Counted from the stretch's first letter, positions 7,881 through 16,485 are shown. The stretch is 33,483 nt of DNA from Bacteroidales bacterium UBA1725 (GCA_002315815.1 DCIN01000009.1:1-33483), one strand, 5' to 3'. Program-made: numbers and translations. The notes: generated by a model not told the origin, from the sequence alone.

Positions 7881-10419
7881 ATTCAATGTTCCAAGAATCA
7901 ACAAGTGACGAGAACAGCTTGCGCACGCTCTCCGGAGTCACTGCATCCACAGCTGCCTCATAGCCGGAATACGTATCCCTGCCCAGAGAGTACCTTACAA
8001 GAATTCTGTCAATCAGCGCCCACGGACGGTTACCCAGTTCTTTCATCTCCGACTTCAGATTTGTTTTGAGCACCTTCACAGTCTCTTTGTCGGGTACAGT
8101 GTCTGCAAGATTCTCCAGCAGAGACCGAACATCCTCCTGCACTTTCTGCGCCGGAATCTGATAAGGGCTTCCCGGTGAACAGGGATGTACAGACACCCTG
8201 ATTCCCATCCCTTCGTACGGGAATGTTTTCTTCACTACAGAAACCTCTCCGGTGCAGCCGTCTTCAGCCAGGAGAGCAGCCAGCTTGATGCGCAGAATAC
8301 GGGAAGCAATATCGAACGATATGTCGGATGCCAGACTGATATCCGTACGAACCTCATTCTGAATATACAATCCCGTTTCCGCTCCGCCCACGACCCCTTC
8401 CGCAGACTCTGAGAAAAGACTGATTCTGCCGGAACGGACAGGACAGCTGACAATAGGCCGGGGTGAGAAGGTCTTTCTGGAAGGAAAGGCCGCCAGGACA
8501 CGGCATAGGTCTTTTTTCAGTGTTTCTTCGTCCAGATCCCCCATAAGAACAAGAACACCGTCTCCGCATTTGGTGAACTGATGTGCGTAATATTCCTCCG
8601 CCAGAGACTGCAGATCCACGCAGGAGAGAGGCATTTTTCTTTGCCCCGGATATTCGTAATCCGGGCAGGAGAGACTGTCCAGAATCCTCCCTGTATTCCT
8701 TGGATAAAGTTGTTCCAGACTCTTTCTGTATTTCGTCCTTTCGCTGAATGCCGCAAAGGCGTTGCTGTCCGGCCGGCGAGTGTTCACGACTGCGGAAAGG
8801 GCAGAGTAGAACAACTCCTTTGCGGAAGACAGCACACTTCCGCGGATGTCCATATCGGATGCCGATACTGTCGCCCGCATACTGATTCCCGCAGTATTCA
8901 ACATTGCGTTGAATTCGGTCCAGGGCATTCCGGCCACAGTAGAAAGAGGAAATATTTCTGAGACAAGGGGGCCGTCACCGTTTCCGAGACCGGTAATTCC
9001 GGCATAGCCTCCGCGCAGCATCAGAGCATAATCGAAACGACCGATCCCCGCAGACTTCTTGTACACTACGGTCATCCCGTTCGAGAAAGTCCATACAGAA
9101 CCACCGCTAACAGGCTCGCGTGTAGTGGACTTGATCTTGATTTTGCTCTTGCTCTGTACTATTGGGGAGAGCGTATCTCCAGCTTTGAACCATCCGTCCA
9201 GTTTCTCGTCCAAACCCTGGCGGAATTCATCTTCAAGCCCTTCAGCGGGAATCCCTGCGGGAAGGTCGAACCTCAGAGTGACATTGTGACTGACATCTAT
9301 CAACGATGAAATATAAGCGTTGAAAATGGACAGTTCTCTTTCTTCCGGAAGTCCTTTGCGTGAGAGAAATGCGGATACGGTGGCCCGGGATGCCAGATTC
9401 CCTCCATACAGCCAGGCTGCAGCGCACTGGTCGACATATTCCCTGTCTGTTGAATTCTCCCGGCATCTGAACGCTTCTTCTTCAAGAATCCGCGCCTTGG
9501 CATAACGGAATTCGGGAATCCCTACCCCGGACGAATCTATTCCGGCAAGTACTCCGGCCGACAACCTCGATGCATCTGCAATCCGGGAAACCGGGACGGA
9601 CAATTTCAGCCTGAGAAGTTCGTCATAGGGACCGGAAGCACTGTCCTCGTATGTTCCTCTCACCTCAAGCACCGGTATTCCTTTCTCTTCAAGAACCCTT
9701 GCAAGTCTTTCCCTCAGAATCAAGACAAGTTCTCTCGAATACATTCCGGTGACCAGAGGAAGAACCGTGTTCATTTCTGACCTGTCAGGTCTTGGGGTAC
9801 GTATGAATATGTTGAGGGAGGCCACATTGTCCGAAGCGGTACGCATCACCAAAGAGCGCAGAGTGTCGGAGGAGTTCCGGGAATGGAAGGATGAATCTGC
9901 GTGCGGAACCCTTCTGTCCACAAGGATGGAGAAGGTCTTCATCTTTTCGAGCAGGGACTGTGCGGAAACGTCGCCGCTCACAATCACAGCCTGTTCCCCG
10001 GGAAAGTTGGCTGCAATGTCGAAGATCATCATTATGGTGGTGTCCACTACAGTCTGGTCATAGACAGGCATACAGGGAAAGTCATACCTGGTGGACGAAG
10101 GGAGGAAGGTTACATAGCCTCCGTCGCCGGGAGCACAACCGTGGGAAGAGACGAAGGCCCTTGGACTTCTGCCTCCCAGATGCGGAAGGCTGGAAAGCAC
10201 TCCTGCTGCAGTTTCGGCATCGGACTGTCCTTTCTGTATCAAAGCATAATCTGCGAAACCTTTTTTTTCTTTGCCCGTCACTATATAGCAGGTGATTCCG
10301 TTGGGCAGTGTACTCACGCGGATATCCTCCGACACAGCAAGCGGAGCAAGATCCTGCGCCTGCATTGCAGAAGGCAACAGAATAAACAAACAGACGGCAT
10401 TCAACAATTTTCTCCTCAT
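7867..10419 (-). CDS. Secreted M16-like (insulinase fold) protein lacking the zinc motif
   Basis: The 850-residue product begins with a clear signal peptide (RRKLLNAVCLFILLPSAMQAQ, cleavage after AQ). Two M16-type halves follow: the first starts near VSTLPNGITCYIV, the second near WTFSNGMTVVYKK (roughly residues 450 on). The GGYAGITGLGNGDGPLVSEIF region has the position and look of the M16 motif region, yet neither half has HxxEH. In the first half the expected site reads AAGVLSSLPHLGGRSPRAFV. A zinc-dependent peptidase role is therefore doubtful, and it may act as a structural or chaperone partner in the periplasm. The ATG at 10419 gives the best signal peptide; ATGs at 10434 and 10440 lie in a 21 bp duplication. 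It overlaps DUF3109 by 14 bp. Confidence 0.85.
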   Translation of the reverse strand: MRRKLLNAVCLFILLPSAMQAQDLAPLAVSEDIRVSTLPNGITCYIVTGKEKKGFADYALIQKGQSDAETAAGVLSSLPHLGGRSPRAFVSSHGCAPGDGGYVTFLPSSTRYDFPCMPVYDQTVVDTTIMMIFDIAANFPGEQAVIVSGDVSAQSLLEKMKTFSILVDRRVPHADSSFHSRNSSDTLRSLVMRTASDNVASLNIFIRTPRPDRSEMNTVLPLVTGMYSRELVLILRERLARVLEEKGIPVLEVRGTYEDSASGPYDELLRLKLSVPVSRIADASRLSAGVLAGIDSSGVGIPEFRYAKARILEEEAFRCRENSTDREYVDQCAAAWLYGGNLASRATVSAFLSRKGLPEERELSIFNAYISSLIDVSHNVTLRFDLPAGIPAEGLEDEFRQGLDEKLDGWFKAGDTLSPIVQSKSKIKIKSTTREPVSGGSVWTFSNGMTVVYKKSAGIGRFDYALMLRGGYAGITGLGNGDGPLVSEIFPLSTVAGMPWTEFNAMLNTAGISMRATVSASDMDIRGSVLSSAKELFYSALSAVVNTRRPDSNAFAAFSERTKYRKSLEQLYPRNTGRILDSLSCPDYEYPGQRKMPLSCVDLQSLAEEYYAHQFTKCGDGVLVLMGDLDEETLKKDLCRVLAAFPSRKTFSPRPIVSCPVRSGRISLFSESAEGVVGGAETGLYIQNEVRTDISLASDISFDIASRILRIKLAALLAEDGCTGEVSVVKKTFPYEGMGIRVSVHPCSPGSPYQIPAQKVQEDVRSLLENLADTVPDKETVKVLKTNLKSEMKELGNRPWALIDRILVRYSLGRDTYSGYEAAVDAVTPESVRKLFSSLVDSWNIEYVIG

Positions 10420-10450
10420 TTCCCGCAAAGTCATCCTCATTTCTCGCAAA
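10413..10450. repeat. 21 bp-period duplication across the M16-like gene start
   Basis: On the minus strand TTTGCGAGAAATGAGGA (10450-10434) recurs as TTTGCGGGAAATGAGGA (10429-10413), 16 of 17 bases identical. Each copy carries an in-frame ATG and a TTTG. The first TTTG completes a perfect -7-like TACATTTG, the second a partial TGACTTTG. Confidence 0.8.
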
Positions 10451-10454
10451 TGTA
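10447..10454 (-). promoter_or_regulatory. Candidate -7 element for the M16-like gene
   Basis: TACATTTG on the minus strand matches TAnnTTTG exactly. I find no good -33 TTTG at the usual distance, so confidence is low. If used, transcription would begin near 10440, which favours the ATG at 10419 over the upstream starts. Confidence 0.35.
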
Positions 10455-10466
10455 AAACAATTTTAC

Positions 10467-10474
10467 TACTTTTG
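10467..10474 (+). promoter_or_regulatory. Candidate -7 element for the TPR gene
   Basis: TACTTTTG matches TAnnTTTG exactly and lies 37 bp before the ATG at 10512, leaving a leader of about 30 nt. A clear -33 TTTG is not seen. It sits 13 bp from the divergent -7 element at 10447-10454. Confidence 0.45.
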
Positions 10475-10511
10475 TATTTCGCAGGTACAAAAACAAAACC
10501 GCATATTACAA

Positions 10512-11441
10512 ATGAAACACATCATCTCAACCATCGCAATCCTTCTCTCTGCAAGTCTTGCAGTCTGCGCACAGGATCTCGCCGAGACCACTGAAGTTTT
10601 CAACAGTGCAATCACAGCCTTTCAAGAAGGACGCAAGACCGAAGCTCTGGAATCATTCAACAAGGCGCTCTCTCTCGCCGAAGCCCTCGGAGAAGAAGGA
10701 GAATCGATAGTGACCGACTGCAAGGGAACGCTGCCCAAGGTTGTTCTGTCGATATCCAAAGATTTCATCAAGGCCGGGGAATATGACAATGCCCTTGCCA
10801 AACTTGAAGAAACTGTAAAAATCGCAGGGGAATATAATGTGGAGGATGTGCTTGAAGAGGCTAAGACCCTGCTCCCTCAGGTATTGATGCAGAAAGGCAA
10901 CAGTCTTCTGAAGTCTGACCCCACCGCCGCTGCTGCAATTTATCAGCAGATACTTGCCGGAGACCCCACTGACGGTACTGCATCCCTGCGTCTGGGACAG
11001 GCCCTAAACGCCTCCGGAAAAATAGACGAAGCCATAGCAGCTTTCGAAATTGCGGCTGCCAACGGACAGGAAGCCACTGCCAAGAAGCAGATTTCCACAC
11101 TTTATCTGAAAAAGGCTTCTTCTCTGCTCAAGGCCAAAGACTATGCAGGAACCATAGAGGCCGCTCTCAAGTGCAACGAATACAGTGCAAACCCTCAGGC
11201 ATTCCAGATAGCCGGCAATGCTGCCCAGATGTCAGGAAAGAACAACGACGCCATCACTTATTTCTCACAATATCTTGAGGCGGCTCCCACTGCCAAGAAT
11301 GCCGGCCAGATTGCATATACTGTAGGAGCTCTCTATCAGACAGCCGGCAACAAGGACAAGGCGAAGGAATACTACGAGAAGGCCCTCAATGACCCTAAAT
11401 ACGGTGCTGAGGCAAAGAAACTTCTCGACGCACTCAAATAA
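10512..11441 (+). CDS. Secreted tetratricopeptide repeat protein
   Basis: The 309-residue protein has a signal peptide (KHIISTIAILLSASLAVCAQ, cleavage near residue 20). A series of helical TPR units covers nearly all the rest: FQEGRKTEALESFNKALSLA, AGEYDNALAKLEETVKIA, ASGKIDEAIAAFEIAAANG, KAKDYAGTIEAALKCN, GKNNDAITYFSQYLEAAP and AGNKDKAKEYYEKALNDP. Such proteins are periplasmic or outer-membrane-facing scaffolds in Bacteroidota; the partner is unknown. The stop overlaps the ATG of the U32 gene by one base (TAATG), so the pair is probably one operon, although one product is exported and the other cytosolic. Confidence 0.9.
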   Translation: MKHIISTIAILLSASLAVCAQDLAETTEVFNSAITAFQEGRKTEALESFNKALSLAEALGEEGESIVTDCKGTLPKVVLSISKDFIKAGEYDNALAKLEETVKIAGEYNVEDVLEEAKTLLPQVLMQKGNSLLKSDPTAAAAIYQQILAGDPTDGTASLRLGQALNASGKIDEAIAAFEIAAANGQEATAKKQISTLYLKKASSLLKAKDYAGTIEAALKCNEYSANPQAFQIAGNAAQMSGKNNDAITYFSQYLEAAPTAKNAGQIAYTVGALYQTAGNKDKAKEYYEKALNDPKYGAEAKKLLDALK

Positions 11442-13225
11442 TGACCCCTCTTGAGCTTCTGGCTCCAGCAAGGAACAAGGACATCGGCGTTGCAGCGATA
11501 GACTGCGGCGCCGATGCCGTCTATATAGCCGGCCCGGAATTCGGGGCCAGAAAAGCGGCAGGCAACGATGTCGGAGACATTGCCGAACTATGCAGTTATG
11601 CACACAGATACGGAGCGAGGGTATTCGTGACCTTCAACACCATCATTTATGACGAAGAACGGGAACGGGCCCACATCCAGATGCTGCAAGCTCAGGAAGC
11701 CGGAGCGGACGCCTTCATTATCAGGGATGCAGGAATAAGTGCCTGGGAAGACATCACTGTACCCCTTCACGCATCCACCCAATGCGCTATCAGAGATGTC
11801 GGGACCGCACAATACTATGAATCCATCGGTTGCTCGAGAATAATACTGGAACGCGAACTCTCTCTCGAAACAATCAAGGAAATATGCTCCTGCGTAAGTT
11901 GCGAAGTGGAATTCTTCGTACACGGGGCACTCTGCGTATGCTACAGCGGGGATTGCAGGCTTTCTGAATATCTTGACGGACGCAGTGCAGACCGAGGGGA
12001 ATGCATCCAGGCTTGCCGTTCTCTCTACGATTTGGTAGATGCCAGCGGTAAAGTGCTGGTACACAACAAAGCTCTGCTCTCACTCAAAGACTACAACCTG
12101 AAGAACAGACTCGAGGATCTGGCTCTGGCCGGAGTCAGTTCCTTCAAGATAGAAGGCAGACTCAAGAGCGAGTCCTATGTAAAGAACATAGTCAGGGACT
12201 ACAGTCTGGCTCTCGATCGTCTGATAGCACAGTACCCTGACAGATATTGCCGTGCATCTTTCGGCAAGGTGTCCGGCGGGTTCGTTCCGGATGCGGAGAA
12301 GACTTTCAACCGCGGATACACAGAACTGTATCTGGACGGCAAAAGAGGCCTATGGTCTTCAATGGACGCACCGACATCTATGGGAGAAGTTGTAGGGACT
12401 GTTGAATCTCTGCGGACAAAAGACGGAACAGCCTGCGAATTCAGGGTGTCACCGTTCAAGCCCGGTCTGGTGCTGAACAACGGCGACGGGTTCTCGTTCG
12501 CCACCAAAAACGGAATCAAAGGCTTCCGGGGAGATTCCTGCAACGGTACATCCGTATCCTGTAAGGCTGTTCCCGGCCTGAAGGAAGGCATTGTATTGCA
12601 CCGGAATATGGACAGCGCCTTCGAGAAGAAGCTTGAAACAATGAAATGCAAGAGGGAGTTGCAAGTGAATCTGGAAGTCACTGTGTACGATGGATACGAA
12701 ATATCAATCTCAGCCACAAGCGAGGACGGCAGACAGGTCGAATGCAGTTTCCGCCCCGGTAATCAGAAGGCCGTGAATCCGCAGAGAGCGGCTTCGATGC
12801 TGAAGGAACAGCTGTCCAAGAGATACGAACATTATCACTTCAACGTGAGCGGATTCAGCGTGAACAGTTCAGACGGAAGCCTCCCCTTACTGAGCGCGTC
12901 TTCAATCAACGCAATGCGTCGTGAGACAGGAGAAAGCATCAATCGGCTCCCTTGTAGCAAGCACCGTCTGATGACGGCAAGAAAGAACTTCTTGGCAAAG
13001 GATATGAAAGAAATGGGAGCCGAGTTGATGCGTACCAGATATTGTATCAAATATGAATTGGGTCTGTGTCCGGTCAGACAGGGAGCTGAGGACTGTGGCC
13101 CGCTGTTTCTGCTCAACAACGGCAGGCGCCTGTCTCTGGGCTTCGACTGCCGCAATTGCGAAATGACCGTCACTCCTTGCGGGGCCCTCTCTCCATCCAG
13201 GGTTTTCACTCCGTCCGGAAAGTGA
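11441..13225 (+). CDS. U32 family protein (peptidase U32-like, probable RNA hydroxylation factor)
   Basis: The 594-residue protein shows the U32 TIM-barrel start ELLAPARNKDIGVAAIDCGA, the family signature EFFVHGALCVCYSGDCRLS, RGECIQACR, and SSFKIEGRLKSESYV. The Cys residues in the signature and RGECIQACR correspond to those that hold an iron-sulfur cluster in characterised relatives. The C-terminus adds another Cys-rich segment, with RYCIKYELGLCPV and DCRNCEMTVTPC, seen in the long Bacteroidota form. U32 proteins were first called peptidases, but relatives TrhP and RlhA act in prephenate-dependent tRNA and 23S rRNA hydroxylation. Which branch this one belongs to cannot be settled by eye. Its end overlaps the convergent lipoprotein gene by 20 bp. 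Confidence 0.9.
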   Translation: MTPLELLAPARNKDIGVAAIDCGADAVYIAGPEFGARKAAGNDVGDIAELCSYAHRYGARVFVTFNTIIYDEERERAHIQMLQAQEAGADAFIIRDAGISAWEDITVPLHASTQCAIRDVGTAQYYESIGCSRIILERELSLETIKEICSCVSCEVEFFVHGALCVCYSGDCRLSEYLDGRSADRGECIQACRSLYDLVDASGKVLVHNKALLSLKDYNLKNRLEDLALAGVSSFKIEGRLKSESYVKNIVRDYSLALDRLIAQYPDRYCRASFGKVSGGFVPDAEKTFNRGYTELYLDGKRGLWSSMDAPTSMGEVVGTVESLRTKDGTACEFRVSPFKPGLVLNNGDGFSFATKNGIKGFRGDSCNGTSVSCKAVPGLKEGIVLHRNMDSAFEKKLETMKCKRELQVNLEVTVYDGYEISISATSEDGRQVECSFRPGNQKAVNPQRAASMLKEQLSKRYEHYHFNVSGFSVNSSDGSLPLLSASSINAMRRETGESINRLPCSKHRLMTARKNFLAKDMKEMGAELMRTRYCIKYELGLCPVRQGAEDCGPLFLLNNGRRLSLGFDCRNCEMTVTPCGALSPSRVFTPSGK

Positions 13226-14405
13226 TAATAGCGTCACCGAAGCGTCCTATGGTCTGACCATCCTCATTGAAGAATGAATGGTCAAGTTGGCCGCGCCAGA
13301 CAATGTCATCCTTGTCCCTGTAGGGAATATCGATTTCAAAGCCCCAGGACTTCGATTTGAATTTGACCACAGCAGAACATTTCCAGCTTGTGGTAGTTCC
13401 TCCGTCATCCTCGACCAGCAGGAAGGCCAGCTTTTCCATCTGGTCAGTAAAGTCAGTGAGCAGAATTGATTCGAACGGCACTTTCGTTCCCACATATTTT
13501 CTTTTAATGACTATGACGAAATCCGTCACCGAAGGCGAGTAGAGTTTCAGGTCTTCGTCGGATGTAGCCTTGAAGCCATCCACTGCACCCATCTTCACCA
13601 TTATCTCAGAAGCGCCTCCAAACCAGCTGTCAAAATTGCGGAGCAAAGTGATGTCCTGAAGCAGAAGCTGTCTTTTCTTTGCGGACGAAGATGAAGGTGA
13701 AGATGAAAGTGAAGGTGAAAGAGAAGATGAAGACAAAGACAAAGACGAAACCGTAGGTGCCCCGTTTGCCTTTGTATAGAAATCAAAGGGAGTGAATGCG
13801 CTGTCATCATTGCTGTTTATGACCCATACCGCCGTCTGTCTTGCAATTTCCTCAGTTACTATCAGCGAATCAACAACCCTGAGGCCGTCCGGTCCGCGCC
13901 CCACCCTGTAGCCCACATTGGATTCTGCGCCATAACCGGGGTCGAAGGTTATGATGGGAAAATCTCCGTTCCAGTCTTCGCTGTAGGGCCAGTATATCTG
14001 GAGATCTGAGGATGCAAGATCCTCAAGATACCTTACTGCTTCGGCCGCTCCTCCTTTAGTCGTGTATTTTTCTGCAAGATAGTTGGACATCAAGTCTTTA
14101 ATCGGGGAGGAATACGATGCCGCCTTGGTTTGATCCGCTTTCTCCCCCACTCCCTTTCCCGGGCAGGTCAATAGGTCAGACATCAGATACTCCTCGTCAT
14201 AGCCGTTGCCGGACGAAGAGGAGACGGCATCATAAACCTCGTTCAACTGCTCTTCCCCCAAAGGAAGTTCAGACAGAAGCCTGGCCAGTTGCGAACGCGA
14301 AAGAGTTCCGGAATCTTCCTGAGAAGACTCCTGAACCAAAGGAACGGAAGTACACGAACAAACAATTGTCATAACTGAAAGGAAAAGGCAGGTGAAATTT
14401 TTCAT
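13206..14405 (-). CDS. Predicted lipoprotein of unknown function with Ser-rich tract
   Basis: The 399-residue product has an N-terminal signal with a lipobox-like end (LFLSVMTIVCSCTS; probable lipidated Cys18), so it should sit in the outer or inner membrane facing the periplasm. The N-terminal third is acidic and contains RSQLARLLSELPLGEEQLNE. The middle has YWPYSEDWNGDFPIITFDP. A low-complexity Ser/Leu/Pro stretch near residues 219-241 follows, then a C-terminal domain with repeated Trp and charged residues (SWGFEIDIPYRDKDDIVW). I do not recognise the family. The Ser tract is encoded by short tandem repeats and probably forms a flexible linker between two domains. It is convergent with the U32 gene, and 140 bp separate its start from prmC. 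Confidence 0.83.
   Translation of the reverse strand: MKNFTCLFLSVMTIVCSCTSVPLVQESSQEDSGTLSRSQLARLLSELPLGEEQLNEVYDAVSSSSGNGYDEEYLMSDLLTCPGKGVGEKADQTKAASYSSPIKDLMSNYLAEKYTTKGGAAEAVRYLEDLASSDLQIYWPYSEDWNGDFPIITFDPGYGAESNVGYRVGRGPDGLRVVDSLIVTEEIARQTAVWVINSNDDSAFTPFDFYTKANGAPTVSSLSLSSSSLSPSLSSSPSSSSAKKRQLLLQDITLLRNFDSWFGGASEIMVKMGAVDGFKATSDEDLKLYSPSVTDFVIVIKRKYVGTKVPFESILLTDFTDQMEKLAFLLVEDDGGTTTSWKCSAVVKFKSKSWGFEIDIPYRDKDDIVWRGQLDHSFFNEDGQTIGRFGDAIITFRTE
13682..13750. repeat. Hexamer-like tandem repeats encoding the Ser-rich linker
   Basis: On the minus strand the region is built of short pyrimidine units such as TCTTTG (twice) and TCTTCA, TTTCAC and CTTCAC variants, giving alternating Ser-Leu and Ser-Ser-Pro. 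Units of three or six bases keep the reading frame of the lipoprotein gene. Confidence 0.75.
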
Positions 14406-14484
14406 AGTTTATCTCTTCATTGTTTTTCATTGCAAAGAGACGAACTATTATCGGTTTTCCTTTCTCTTCAAACTTTTGTTTTAG

Positions 14485-14497
14485 GACAATTATTGTC
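14485..14497. promoter_or_regulatory. Small palindrome upstream of the lipoprotein gene
   Basis: GACAAT and ATTGTC are exact inverted arms around one central base, 80 bp upstream of the lipoprotein start, in an AT-rich gap between prmC and that gene. It could be an operator or chance; no regulator gene lies nearby. Confidence 0.2.
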
Positions 14498-14545
14498 GGT
14501 ATAATATAATATTATGGCAATGAGGGTATTGGAATAGCTGATGGC

Positions 14546-15418
14546 TCATTTTTGGAATCTTGCCATACGTTTGCGGCCGGACAAATCGTCAATTATTTGA
14601 ACATTCTTAAAACCTGCCGCCGAGAATAGCTCCGCTGTTTCTTCTCCCAAGGCCTCGTTTATCTCGACAATTCCTTCTCCTCCAGGTTTGAGCAGACTCT
14701 TCGAGATACGGGCAATGGCCCTGTAATAAAGCAAAGGATTATCGTCGGGGACAAAGAGAGCAAGCGACGGTTCATAATCCAGCACGTTCTTTCTCATCTC
14801 AGTCTTCTCTTTCTCCATAACATAAGGGGGATTGGAAACAATGAAATCGAAATTGCCGCCGGGTATGGCAGGCGATTCGGACAAAATGTCCGCATTGACA
14901 AACACGGGACCCTGACCGGAGAATTGATTGGAGAATTGGCTGGAGAATTGGCAGCGGGCGAATGTGAGGGCCTCTTCGGAGATATCCACCGCCACAATCT
15001 CGCTGCCGGGAATTTCAAGAGCAAGCGTCCAGGCAATGCATCCGGAACCGGTACACAGGTCGAGTATCCTGGTCCCCGGTCCTGATAATCGCGCCGCTTC
15101 CAACACCATTTCCACAAGTAGTTCAGTCTCCGGGCGCGGTATGAGAACTCCCGGCCCGACCTTGAATTTCCTGCCGCAGAAAGGTGCCGAACCAAGAACG
15201 TATTGAAGGGGCTCTGATCTGACAAGCCTGCGGACATCATCTTCAAGCTCCGGAAGCATATACTCCGGAATCTCTTCGGAGGGATTCACGATATGTGTAT
15301 AACTCTCCACCCCGAGTTTCTCACGACAGAGCCACAGTGCAACCGACCTGGCTTCAGAAGCGGGGTACAATGCTTCCAGAGCCTGAGTGCATCGCTTCAG
15401 AAAATCGCGGAGAAGCAC
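14546..15418 (-). CDS. prmC: Peptide chain release factor N5-glutamine methyltransferase
   Basis: SAM-dependent enzyme that methylates the Gln of the GGQ motif in RF1 and RF2, aiding termination. The 290-residue protein has the N-terminal helical domain (1-75) and a Rossmann methyltransferase domain with LDLCTGSGCIAW (119-130), IVAVDIS, and the catalytic NPPY at 196-199. LIPRPETELLVE is a family hallmark. It starts with GTG at 15418, overlapping the ddl stop by one base (TAGTG), and no nearby ATG fits. Residues 157-168 are three copies of QFS plus one variable residue, encoded by a 12 bp repeat, in a loop where relatives show no repeat. Confidence 0.95.
   Translation of the reverse strand: MLLRDFLKRCTQALEALYPASEARSVALWLCREKLGVESYTHIVNPSEEIPEYMLPELEDDVRRLVRSEPLQYVLGSAPFCGRKFKVGPGVLIPRPETELLVEMVLEAARLSGPGTRILDLCTGSGCIAWTLALEIPGSEIVAVDISEEALTFARCQFSSQFSNQFSGQGPVFVNADILSESPAIPGGNFDFIVSNPPYVMEKEKTEMRKNVLDYEPSLALFVPDDNPLLYYRAIARISKSLLKPGGEGIVEINEALGEETAELFSAAGFKNVQIIDDLSGRKRMARFQK
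14916..14951. repeat. Three 12 bp repeats inside prmC
   Basis: Units at 14916-14927, 14928-14939 and 14940-14951 share GGAGAATTG and differ at two or three bases. They encode QFSS, QFSN and QFSG in the prmC frame. Confidence 0.9.
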
Positions 15419-16413
15419 TATGAATTCTCGATGATGGAACTGAGGAATGCAGTTATGTCAAGACCCGCGGTGCGCACCATCTTGGGCACGAGCGAAGCAC
15501 TTGTCATACCGGGAATTGTATTCACTTCCAAAAAATACAGACCGTCCCGGGCACTGATATAGTCCATCCTCACGACACCCTTGCATCCGAGACTGCGGTA
15601 GAGAGCGCAGGTGGTGTCCTGTACCAGCAAGCGCAACGAGTCGTCCACGGGGGCCGGACACAACTCCTGGCTGTGACCGTTGTACTTGGCATCATAGTCG
15701 AAATATTCGTTCTCTGACACTATCTCGATGATGGGAAGTGCCTTCACCGTTTTTCCGTCAAAATATGCGGCGCAGGTGAGTTCCTTTCCGACCACGCCCT
15801 GCTCCACCAGCACCGAAGAAGATTCCGAAAAGGCGAACTTCACAGCGGCCTCAAGATCTTCGCTCTTCCTTACCATCGTAACCCCGAAACTGGAGCCTCC
15901 CTGCGTCGGTTTTACAAAAACCGGATAATCCAAGTCGGCGCTTATTTCATCCCCCTCGCGGAAGAATACGTCGGGAGCGCACTTGACAATGCCAAGATTG
16001 CGTACAAAACATTTGCAAGCGTATTTGTCGAAGGCCACCGTGCTGGAGAACGCGCCACAGGAGCTGAAAGGAACCCCTATCATCTCGAAATATCCCTGCA
16101 TCTGGCCATTCTCGCCCGGTGCTCCGTGCTGCACGATATATGCGTAGTCAAACTTGATTTTCTCTCCGAGAACCGAGATGCTGAAGTCCGTCTTGTTCAC
16201 CTCCGGTCTGGATTCTTCCGGAAAAGTCACCCTCATTGAATTCTTTTTCCTGTATGCAACCAGAGACCACTTTCCGAAACGTGCAAAAATCTCATACACA
16301 TCGTACTCGTTGCCGTCTATGCGTGAAGCCACAAACTCACCGCTGCGACAGGAGACCTCCCATTCGGAGGAATCACTCCCGTAAATGACCGCTATGCTGC
16401 CGTATTTGCCCAT
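15418..16413 (-). CDS. ddl: D-alanine--D-alanine ligase
   Basis: Cytosolic ATP-grasp enzyme that joins two D-alanines for the peptidoglycan stem peptide. The 331-residue protein has HGAPGENGQMQGYFE (the HGxxGE loop), YPVFVKPTQGGSSFGV for ATP binding, EYFDYDAKYNGHSQELCPAP, GVVRMDYI, and the C-terminal EVNTIPGMTSASLVP. Length and motif order are normal. The ATG at 16413 gives the usual start; the 72 bp to pbp1A are AT-rich. It overlaps prmC by one base and lies downstream of pbp1A, so three genes in the run are probably co-expressed, two of them for peptidoglycan. Confidence 0.95.
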   Translation of the reverse strand: MGKYGSIAVIYGSDSSEWEVSCRSGEFVASRIDGNEYDVYEIFARFGKWSLVAYRKKNSMRVTFPEESRPEVNKTDFSISVLGEKIKFDYAYIVQHGAPGENGQMQGYFEMIGVPFSSCGAFSSTVAFDKYACKCFVRNLGIVKCAPDVFFREGDEISADLDYPVFVKPTQGGSSFGVTMVRKSEDLEAAVKFAFSESSSVLVEQGVVGKELTCAAYFDGKTVKALPIIEIVSENEYFDYDAKYNGHSQELCPAPVDDSLRLLVQDTTCALYRSLGCKGVVRMDYISARDGLYFLEVNTIPGMTSASLVPKMVRTAGLDITAFLSSIIENS

Positions 16414-16485
16414 TTTTTTGCGTTATATCTTTATGCCGTTATACCATTATTACCAATATGACATTATGCCCTTGATTTGTACTTC

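Noticed and set aside
14406..14545. Intrinsic terminator after prmC
   Set aside because: The AT-rich palindromes lack a GC-rich stem followed by a T run in the gene direction.
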